Source: Hyaloraphidium curvatum
Lineage: Eukaryota > Monoblepharomycota > Hyaloraphidiomycetes > Hyaloraphidiales > Hyaloraphidiaceae
NCBI GenBank assembly: GCA_025558095.1
Contig: JAIVFI010000014.1
Span: forward strand, 248,001-312,000
Length of the DNA stretch: 64,000 bases
Direction: 5' to 3'
In this document: positions 1 through 8,989 of the stretch, piece by piece
How positions within the stretch are numbered: the first letter of the stretch is position 1
How the letters are laid out: each line of letters opens with the position of its first letter
Made by a program: the position numbers and the translations under genes
The notes under the pieces: generated by a model
Database searches by the model: none
Told to the model about the DNA's origin: nothing
Seen by the model: only the letters and a program-made list of their open reading frames with translations

Positions 1-3000
1 AAGTTCACGGCGGAGCCCTTGACCCCGGCGCGGAGGCAGGAGTACCTCGACGCTACGCGCAATGGACACCTCGCGCAGGCCATGCTGGGCGTGCTGTCGG
101 CGATGGAGGCGGCTGCCGGGCTCGGGGGCAACGAGTTTATGTCGCGCGTCGAGGCGGTTTATCGCACGACTACGATCGGGGGTTTGGAGCCGCGGCACGG
201 GAACCCGGCCGACGCCAATGGCCGCTGGGTCTACGGGGACCTGTCCGAGATCGTGGACCCGCGGCTGCCGACGACCGAGATCTGCGCCAACTGCCCCAAG
301 GGCGACGTGGTACTGGGCTCCCGCCGCTACTTCCTTAACGAGACCAACAGGATCCTCTTTACCGCCCTGGACACCACCGCTTTGGACCGGCTTCGAGGTC
401 TGCTGGCCGAGACGAAGGTAGGCTCTCCTACGCCATGCACGCGCGCATGTCTGATTCGCGCACGGCGGTGTCGCAGGACGAGGCGACAAGGACGGCCATC
501 GGCAATGACATCGCCGTCATCGAGTTCGAGCTGCAGAAGCTGCACGCCCGCGACACGCAGCCCGCCGACTTCGACGATGCGCACTGGCCCAAGGCGATCC
601 GCGCACGCGCTCGCGTGATGGGCAACCTGGTCTTCACGGATGCCAGCAAAGTGTGCCCCCTCCTATTCGTGGGCATCGCGCGCACGCTGCCTCGGATGCG
701 TTTCCTGACAGCCCTTTTCCGCCCAGATCGACGGCGACGGTGATTGTTGCTGTTGCGACAGCATGTCGAAGATGATGGGAGGTGGCGACTGGGACGCCGA
801 CGTTGCGAGGCGCGCTCTGCTCCTTCACCGCCGGATCCAGCTGGAGCACCTCCGGCTGGAATTCGCAGCCTTCCGCCCGACCTTGGTCATCGGCCTGGGG
901 TCGAACATGGCCCGCATGCTGTGCTCCACGAGCGGAAGCCCCCACCTCCCCAAGCGCGCGCTGCCGTTCGCCACCGGCGGCATCCTCAACGTCGAGGTCG
1001 GCGTGGGCGGCTCCGATCTCGCGACCGCCTTCCAGCTCGCGGTCGCCCCGCACCCCGTGGCGTGCGCACTGCTGCCCTCCCATCTGGCCGACTCGGTCAC
1101 CGCCCTCTGCCTCCTCCCGAACCCTGCCAAGGCGGACGCCGGCGCGGTGTTCGACCCGTCGTCGTACTCAGCGGCGGCGGCACTCAACGCGGCATCGCAG
1201 CTCGCAGCGCACACCATCTTTCCGCAGGTCTTTGCGTTCTGGCCCGAGCGGGGCACCGAGGGCGTCACCCACCTCGAGTCGCTCCCCGCGGCTCACCAGC
1301 CGATACCTGAGTCCTTTATTCCGAGCTGGCTCATTTCGACATGCGCAAACATCTTCACCTCGCGGTTCAAGGAGAAGTTCAAGGACCGTTTCCAGGCCTA
1401 CCTCGAGATCTTTGCCGCAAATGGCCTCGGCGACCTCGCTTTCGGCAAGTCCCGTTCGCACCTGGACTCGGCCACCCGCGCGCGGATCGGGCAAGGCGCG
1501 CCCGCACCGCCGGCAGGCCTCCTGGGCGCGCTGGCCTACCGGGCGCGGTGTCTGCTGGTCCCGCGGTCCGGTCAGGCGGCGTCTGCTGCGGTCGCCGAGG
1601 ATGGGGATGAGGTTGCCGTGCTGCTCGAGGACGACGGGCAGGATGCGGTGGCGCTGACGCCGCGAGAGAGCGTGTCCGCCATCTATGGCCTGAAGCCGCA
1701 GGTTGCGGATATCGTCAAGGATCTGGATGGCCTCGGGCGGCATTTCTTGGACCGTTCGTCGGAGAGGACGCGCCCCAGCACCCAGTCCCTCCTGGATGCC
1801 GCGCGCGACCTTCTCTTTGGAGCTGCGGCCGGCGCCGCGCGCCTCCGTCCGATCGCCGACATCCGCCGCGACGTCGGGCTCGGCGAGGTTGCGTTGACGG
1901 ACTTGAAGCTGGACGATAAGCTTGGCTTTGTCCGGAGCGCCGTCGTGGCCGGGGACCTGAACCAGCGGCTCACGCCGAGGCTCCACGCGGGGGATCGCTT
2001 GTCGAGCCTGGACAAAGCCGTATTTGGGAAGTGGCTCACCGCCTACATCGGCTTCCTGCTGCGCCAGGGCGAAGGCGGGAAGGACGAGTTCGGTGCTCCC
2101 GTGTCGTTCGGCCTGGCGGACTCCCTGGACCACTGCAGGATCCCTGGGGCGGCCCGCCGTGGAGTTCTGGCCAAAGTCAAGGAGTGCCTCCGGGACCAGG
2201 ATCCCGGCGTGAATCTCATAGGAGGGGACGTGTCCACCCTCCTCCGCAACTACGCCTTGCCAGGCGCCGCGGCGCTCGGCGCCGGCTCCCCCCGAGATCG
2301 ACTTCATCGTGAATCGAGCAACTACATCGCGTCGAACGGTGTCGCCACCAGGGTGCTCTTTGAGCACCCGCATCATACCAAGGGCTTCAACCGGCTGGGT
2401 GGAGCGCGCAGTGCGGCCAAGGTAATCGCATGCTCGCAGCCAAGTTGACGGTCCGCTGACGGTCGCACCACCTTCCTCGCAGCCGGGTCAGGGTGATCTG
2501 CCTCAAGATGCCAAGTGGGTGACTGGTTGCGTCGGGTGCCCAAGAGGAAGGGGCTGCGATCGCCAGTATCCGAGCTGCAGGTGAGCTTTGCCCCTGTCAA
2601 TTGGTGCCCATTTCCTCCTATCCCTAACTGTCTGCTCACCCGTAGCGCCTGCACCAAAGTGAATCGACAGTGCTTCTACGAGATGCCGGTGTGCGAGTGC
2701 TGCGACAAGGCGCGTCGCGTCTGCGACGGCAGAATGCCCTCGTGCGGGTAGGTTCCCGTCTTGGACACCTCCTCGCACCTCGCGCTGACTGATACGCTTT
2801 CAAACATCAGGCAGTGCACGTATGCAGGGGACACCTGCTCGTGGGACCTTTTGACTGCCCAAGGAAGGCGGAAGGCCGGCGACGCCGAGGACTTTGCCTG
2901 GATCTCCCACGCGCACCACCGCACCATCCCCGAGCTCGCCGGCTGGCATGTTCCCGGCGCCGGCGCCTCGTCGACGCACGCCTTCATGCGTGGCGTGGTG

Positions 3001-4136
3001 CTCGAGGGCGAACTCTGCACCAGCTCGGATCCCGGCCCCCGGAACGGCATCTACTTCCAAAAGATGAAGCAGGGCGACAAGGACGTCGTCTACTACTTCG
3101 ACCACAAGCCAAGCGTCGAGACGGCCACCGACGTCGCGTGCAACATCGTGGCCGCCTCGGTTGACCCGGGTGAGAAGGGCGACACCATTTCGGTCACCGC
3201 CTTTGTCCAAGGGAAGGACGGCAAGCTGGAGGAGCTTACGCTCGACCGCTTGTTCCGGCCGCTGTCGTCGAAGGGTTACAGGGCGAAGGACGAGGCGGCG
3301 CGGCCCGACGAGTGGTGGACGGAGCACCAGGACCTGTCGACGCTGATGGCTGAGGTGTCGAAGTCGCCGTACCCCGTCGACGGCATGCTCGCAGGTGGGC
3401 ATTGACGAAGCTGCTCTGGCTCGTGGTCGCTCACCCGCTCCTATATTCGCCGATCCGCCTCGCAGCGTCTGCGTTCCTCAACCACGCCGGCCCGCTCCTC
3501 GACCACGCGCAGAGCCACCACTCCCAGCTCGCCAAGGAGTACCGCTTCCGCGAGAAGCAGGCCCGCCAGGCGGCCATGAAGAACTGGATCCTCGCGGCCG
3601 GGGAAGCGGTGTGGCGCCAAAAGGTCTACCTGGAGGCCTTCAACGCCCACGTGGAGAAGGAGCGGCCGAAGCTCGGCGAGCCGCCGCCTGACCGCGACCA
3701 CGCGCGCAAGATCGAGGAGGGTGCGCACGCGGCGGGCAGGGACGCGGTGGCGGCGATCGAACGGATCCCCAACCCCATCGTCCTGTGCGGTGCCGGCCAG
3801 GGCTCGGGCTCCCGCATGCCGTACGTCGGCAGCATCGCCGAGTTCCTCTCCCGCCACTTCCTCGTCTTCCTGCTGGGCGAGTACTTCACCTCCCAGCTGT
3901 GCCCGACGTGCCTCGCCAAGCTCGAGCCCAACCCGCTCCAGCGCGGCGACGTCGTGCACAAGCGCTGTGCGACCTGCAAGCGCAACCCCGACCGCGACGG
4001 CTTCGACGGCGAGCTGGTTCTCAACAAGAACCGCTCCGCCACCCTCTGCCTCGTCAGGATCTTTCTTCACATCGTCGCCACTGGCGACCGGCCCGCAGTC
4101 TTCACCCACCGGGCCGCCTCCCGCAACGCCGGATAA
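1..4136 (+). CDS. Fanzor-type (eukaryotic TnpB-like) RuvC nuclease with tandem Zn2Cys6-like clusters, 5'-partial
   Basis: Exons 1-417, 477-650, 727-2421, 2483-2580, 2646-2747, 2811-3394 and 3466-4136 join in frame through GT-AG introns of 59-76 bp into at least 1246 residues, still open at the left edge. The C-terminal part carries a TnpB/Fanzor RuvC core: RuvC-I Asp in SVDPGEKGD (codon 3163, about residue 947), RuvC-II Glu in LLGEYFTS (3879, residue 1162), a CPTC...CATC zinc ribbon, and RuvC-III Asp in NPDRDGFD (3996, residue 1201). A SNGVATRVLFEHP segment (2332-2370) resembles the pre-RuvC strand of Fanzor proteins. Between it and RuvC-I lie two clusters spaced C-x2-C-x5/6-C-x6-C-x2-C-x6-C (2528-2673 and 2692-2838), the spacing of fungal Zn2Cys6 DNA-binding domains. 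The first 700 residues are not recognisable. By homology it would be an RNA-guided DNA endonuclease of a mobile element. All three catalytic acids are present and there is no internal stop, so it may be active. The N-terminal exons could belong to another gene, but splice phase supports one. Confidence 0.75.
2528..2838 (+). other. Tandem Zn2Cys6-like cluster exons inside the Fanzor gene
   Basis: Cluster 1 has Cys codons at 2528, 2537, 2555, 2576, 2650 and 2671. Cluster 2 has them at 2692, 2701, 2722, 2743, 2815 and 2836. Each cluster is cut by a short intron (2581-2645; 2748-2810) at the same place, in phase 2 of the codon after the fourth cysteine. Both contain a CD...PSC core. This is what tandem duplication of one exon would leave. 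Confidence 0.7.
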
Positions 4137-4339
4137 ACCTACCCGGCACTTATCTGAATGAGTGAGTCTCGCGCCCGTCGATGGGGTATCAGGGTGTTGC
4201 GAGCTTTTGATGGGGGCAGTTAACTGACGGAAAGGCCCCCCTCCCCCGCAATTATCTCTCCAGCATACACGTCGAGCAGTAGTGAGCGCGAGATCGAGAT
4301 AACCGGCACCGGAGCGGACGGGCGAGTGACATCGGAAAA

Positions 4340-4476
4340 CCCGGACAAAACATTCCCGACATTTTCGACATTCTAAATGTTCCGAATGTCGCGAATGCTA
4401 AAAGTAACATGTCTACATTCGAATGCATTCAAATGTCGCAACAGGGAAATTTGAATGCCGCGGAATGACCGGGAAT
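4340..4476. repeat. AT-richer GAATG/CATTC repeat, copy A
   Basis: A block dense in gaatg and cattc words (for example gaatgtcgcgaatg) that contrasts with the GC-rich surroundings. A core reading tacattcgaatgcattc and then aaatgtcgc (about 4411-4440) recurs in altered form in copy B, in the same orientation about 1.46 kb away. It starts about 200 bp after the Fanzor stop codon. Confidence 0.55.
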
Positions 4477-5777
4477 GCAGCTCTTCCACAGCAGCTTTCC
4501 GGCCACGGATAGGCTCGTATCGAGTACAGCGAGGCAACTGCGTGTATTGTGCATCCTTCTACGCTACATCAGGATCTTCCGACGCCGTCCAGGTGCCGCC
4601 CAGGTGGAGGTGGAAGGTTGAGTTGTCGCAAATTGCCCGGAGCGTGGTGTCGAATTGAAGTCCCGCGCGGTTGCTGGACGGGAGGTGGGAGAAAGTCGAC
4701 ATCGGCGAAGTCTGGCAGGTGCGACAGAGCGGTACTCGCAAGTGCACTTGGGAGGTGGCGTTCGGCTGGGAGGGGAAGAGTGAGCACAGTCCGAAGGAAA
4801 GACAGCAGCGCGACTCACTTGGAGAACCACGCAAGCTGCGAACGAAGTCACGAGAACGCTGGAAAGAAGTACAAGCTCACCTAGAGTAGTAGGCCACGTT
4901 GTCGAACTCCCGGAATCTGGAGCGGAGGAGAGGAGGAAGGTGAGGGTAGCGTGAGCAGGAGTCAACCAAAGCACGCGCGTGAGGCGGACCGGGCTAGCGA
5001 CATTAGCACCGACTGCAGTCCATGTAGAAAAGTGCCGGTATTGCTGGGCTTGACGGCCGAGGGGCAACGGAGTCGTCTGGAGAGAGAACGCCGTGAGCGA
5101 CCCGCCGAAGGAGACCGCCCCGCAACTCGGAAACCCACCGTGCGCGCCGCCCGAAACCGCGGGACGCTGCAGGAGATGTCATGAAAAAGGCGGAGCCGTT
5201 GTCGACTGCGGCGCTCTCGTGGCAGTAAGGTGTCCGCGGTGTCTGAATTCGAAGTGTTTTTGAGAAGCGGAGCTTTCCCGACTTCCTTCTGACACGTGCG
5301 TTGACGATCCGAAGCAAAGACGAGACCAGACTGGAGCTCAAGTGTGCGGAACTGAAGCAATGAATATCATTCAGTCTCACATTTCGCTTCGGCTCGCCTC
5401 CCCGTCGCCCAGACTGAGTGCCCGTAATCGCGCTCCCGCCAACACCTGGTCGCTCAGAACCGCGTCGCTTCGGTGTGCAGAATGCTCATCGACTATGCCT
5501 CGGCTTTGTGCTGTCTCAAACAGGGAGCTTTGTGCAGCAGCGGTTCCAGTCTCCCGCCGAAGTTGCCCGCCGTTCGTTCGGGAGTCAGCCCCCCAATCAG
5601 ACACGATTACAACTTCAGTCCAAGCACGCGGCGCGCGGGACAGGGTCCCATAGTCGTCCCTGAGCTGCAGTTCTTACTGCCTGATTCGGTGGCGCGATTC
5701 GAGGCCCGCAGTTCGGCGCCATCGGTCGACCCCATGAACGAGTTGCCCTGACTTCAGCGCACCGCCTGCGCAACGGG

Positions 5778-5912
5778 GAGCATTCGTCAACATTCAGCGC
5801 CTCCGAATGTTCTATAGAGAGCATTTAAATGTCGAGAATGCTCGGAATGTTTCGTGTACATTCGAAATGCTTCGGGAATGTCGCGAATGATTCCGAATGC
5901 TATCGGGGGGGT
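5778..5912. repeat. AT-richer GAATG/CATTC repeat, copy B
   Basis: Second gaatg/cattc-rich block. It shares the core tacattcgaaatgcttc and then ggaatgtcgcgaatg (about 5857-5890) with copy A, in direct orientation. The two copies bracket about 1.3 kb. They could be element ends, remnants of a minisatellite, or a regulatory array. Confidence 0.5.
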
Positions 5913-5969
5913 TTTCCGGGCCCTGTACCCATAGGCCGAGTGACAAACTTTGAATAATTTCCGGGGGGT

Positions 5970-5990
5970 CCGGGGGGCGGAGCCCCCCGG
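5970..5990. repeat. GC-rich hairpin element
   Basis: Bases 5970-5978 (ccggggggc) pair perfectly with 5982-5990 (gccccccgg) around a 3-base gga loop, within a G-run tract starting at 5961. Dispersed hairpins of this look occur in some fungal mitochondrial and nuclear DNAs. Here it lies directly after repeat copy B. Its function is unknown. Confidence 0.5.
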
Positions 5991-7239
5991 GAATCTTCAT
6001 TTTGAGCTATGTTTCGAGCGTTGACGACTTTGATTTATCGCCGCGGTGCGTGGGGGAGGTGCACGGCGCATAGATGTCTCGGGCGGCAGCCGCTGCAATA
6101 GACCGTCACGGGCACCCATTCACCATCCGGCAGAGCCAGAACCGGGTAGAGACGATGCGTGGCGGGCGCAGTTGACCCCACAGCTTGCCTGCGGCGCTCG
6201 GAGCCGAAATCACAATGTGTTTCGCGATCGTTCTTGCGAATGCTGCCCCGAATGTAGGCAGCATACTCGTTTGTTGCCCGATCGTCCGCCCCACGGATTC
6301 AGAGGAAGCTTCGTTGGGTTTACATCCTTTTGTGGAGGCATTGGAGGCCGCTTGGCCGGATCCAGGCAGCATCGAAGTTCCCCGCCAAAATCCTCCACAG
6401 TGGTCCTTCCGAGCCGGTTGGCCATCACACGACCGCGCAGAATCAAGCGTAAGCGAAGCTGTTTACGAAATGCAGCGACAAGGGAAGCGTCGCGCTCGCA
6501 ACCCCACCTGAAGTCGGGCCGATGGGCCCCGTGATGCCGGCATCGACCCATGCTCGCGAGCACTTCGTATGGGAAGTTCCTGGAAGCAAGAAGCAGCGCC
6601 CGACGAGCAAGAGAATGGGGACAAGCGCGCCCGCAATGTCTGGTCGACAGGTGCTCGATCGGCTGACCGCCCACGCTGGTACGACGACGCGAGGTGCCCG
6701 CCCTCGTACAAAACACGACGATGATTGACGATAGCGTTGCCAATCCAACTTTCAAGGCCTTTCCTGGCGAAACCGACGGGTTCGGCGCGCCCGTTCGTCA
6801 ACGGGATCCCTCCTCGTCCAGTCCAGCACGAAGTCTTCTGGAAAGCCGACACGCCGTTCAGCGGCAGCCCATAGACCACCAAAAGCGCTCGTCGCGTTGG
6901 AGCCCCCAATCTCCTCAATTGAGAGCGGTGTGCCGACGTCCCGATGACCCGTCCGACGGGAGGCTCTTCGGCGCGCTCCTGCAGGGTCGAAACACCTCCG
7001 CTCGCCCTGACCGCCGGCCCAGCAACTCTTCCGAGTTCTATGGCGAGCTTAGCGGCCGCCAATCGGGGGCACAGGCCCAATAGCGGCGTGGGGAAGGTGT
7101 GTCGTCGTGACCCGTTTGGCGGTGGGCGCCTATGTCGTCCCGCGAAGCCTATGTCGTCGTGACCCCCTAAGGCCGATCGGCCTATGAGGACTGCAATTCT
7201 GGCTCGCTTGCCCTCTCGTGGCCCGTCAATCTCGCGGCG

Positions 7240-8823
7240 ATGCCCCGCCCCGTGAAGGCGCCTGAGCCCAAAGGTAAGGCGCCGGCTTCCGCGGGTGCCG
7301 GTGTTGCGGACGGGCCCGTTGAGAAGGCGGCACCGCCGAAGCCGGCCGCCAAGAAGAGCAAAGAGAAGGAGAAAGCGGCACCGCCGCCGCCGCCAGTCCC
7401 GTACGAGGAACATTCCCGCATTGTTGCCGAGCATGTCGCAAAGCTGGCGGAAGTTGAAGCGGCTTTGGCGGGACTTCGGGATTCTGTTGAACGGCACGCC
7501 GCGGACTCCGGTTCCCGGGAGCAACAGCTCCGGGAAACCCTTGCAGAACGGGAGGAAGTCATTTGCCACTTGGAAAAGAAGGTGCAGGACCAGGGAGATA
7601 GGATCGCGTGCCTGAAGGACGATATGGTTCGGGTGCACAGTGAAGCCTCGAACACGGTTGAAGCCGAGCGTACGAAGCTGCGGTATGAGGAGCGCCGGAT
7701 CTCGGACCGCGTTGCAAGCATCGAAGCTGAGAAGCAAACGATGCAGAGCAAGCTTGACGAACTCGAGGAGTTCCGGCTCAGAAAGGTGGAACTGGAGGAA
7801 GATCTCGCCCGATTGCAGGCCGAGCTGGCAACCAAAACCAAGGAGCACAAGGAGGCCATTCGAGACCTCGAGGTGAAAAGCTTGAGAGACAAGGTGACTT
7901 TGAGCGTGCGCTGCTCGGACATGTTGTGATTTGATGCGTCCGACTCTGCAGGCTTTCGTGAAGAAGCAGGCCATGGACATGGTCAGCGACGCAATAGCGG
8001 CTTTCAAAGACGTCGCCGAAAAGCAACTCTCGGAGTCGACCAAGCATGCCATGCGCGAGGTCAGTCTTCTCGCACCGTAACGGCCGAGTTCCTGCTAACA
8101 ACGCCCCTTACGCAGAACCAAATGATGGACTCGCAGATCCGGCTCCTGTCTTCAAAGCTCGCCAAAATGGTCCCGGTAAACACTTCACTCAAAGCGAGGA
8201 TTCGTGACCTCAAAACGGAGCTGTCACTCGCCGCGGAGAGGGAAAAGATCCTGCTTGGGCGGCAGAAGAAGCGGGACGAGCTGATAAAGGTCCTCGCCGA
8301 GAAGCTTCGAGAGTGCGATTCGCTGCTGCTGAAGATGCTGGATGAGGTCGAGAAGGCTGCGGCCGAGGGTGCTGCGGCCGGGCTGGCCCGTCGGCGGGAC
8401 TTTACCGGCCGGCGAGGTTCCCTCGGCCTGCCGATCGGGGAGACGATTACGATTGCCGTTCCGCACGGGACCAGCCAGGACGGCAAGGCAGCTGCCTTGC
8501 CCCCGCTGCCCGTCGCCGGGGCTGTTGCCGAGAGCACTGCGTACGGTTCCTCCGTGTCGACCCAGCGCGACGCATTGTCGCGGACGCTGGCGACGGTGTT
8601 GACTTTTGCTTCGGACGAAGCCCCCCTACCTCCGCCTACCTCGGCGTTCGGAATGGGAACCGTAACCGAAGAGCAGGACGAAGAAGACCCCGAACTCTGG
8701 GCGGGAGCGGCGTTCGAGGGGCGAACAAAGCGTGAGATGTCGTTGACAGTCGTTGAGGCACTGGCTGGTCAGTTCAGAGAGAAGCTCGAAAAGCTGACCG
8801 GCGGCGCGCAGAGCGTCGGGTAG
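7240..8823 (+). CDS. CFAP157-like coiled-coil ciliary protein
   Basis: Exons 7240-7893, 7952-8059 and 8116-8823 join in frame (phase-0 introns of 58 and 56 bp) to give 489 residues. An alanine/proline/lysine-rich N-terminus is followed by a long heptad-rich coiled coil. The stretch across the exon joins (LRDKAFVKKQ, AEKQLSESTKHAMRENQ) resembles the conserved core of CFAP157/BBOF1-type basal-body and axoneme proteins, where a frame like QMAETTKR-IREN recurs. The C-terminus is low complexity. If correct, the organism builds a flagellum, as zoosporic fungi do. BBOF1 or another ciliary coiled-coil protein is the alternative; coiled coils are easily mis-assigned. Confidence 0.55.
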
Positions 8824-8989
8824 AAGTAGCATGGAGAGTAGAAGAAGGTGTAATCGGTATCGTAGCCCGTACCGGGGCAACTGCCTTGACAAAGAGCCCT
8901 CCCAAGACGTCCACCAGATCTCAACATCTACGCATTCCCAAGATTCCCCGGTATCTTCGCTGCCTCCAGAGACAGCGAATCCTTTTTGC

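Larger units (their letters stand above)
4137..7239. other. Gene-poor 3.1 kb stretch downstream of the Fanzor gene
   Basis: No reading frame here has a recognisable protein or a convincing exon chain. The open frames present look like by-products of GC-rich sequence. The stretch holds two GAATG/CATTC-rich repeats (4340-4476 and 5778-5912), a GC hairpin (5970-5990) and a short duplicated cctatgtcgtc word (about 7130-7160). It may be the 3' part of the Fanzor element, where a guide RNA would be expected, plus a promoter for the next gene. Degenerate transposon coding sequence between 6.0 and 7.1 kb cannot be excluded. Confidence 0.4.

Noticed and set aside
1-2448. A separate gene ending at the in-frame stop at 2446-2448
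   Set aside because: A GT-AG intron (2422-2482) removes that stop and keeps the frame into the zinc-cluster exons, and the segment before it resembles the Fanzor pre-RuvC strand. A two-gene model is still possible but less likely.
4137-7239. tRNA genes or a CRISPR-like array in the gene-poor stretch
   Set aside because: No cloverleaf with a B-box was seen, and the gaatg/cattc words lack regular spacing and unique spacers.
6463-8052. A 529-codon open frame on the minus strand
   Set aside because: Half of it is antisense to the CFAP157-like coiled coil, and its composition (Arg/Ser/Leu-rich, no domain) is typical of a frame opened by high GC content.
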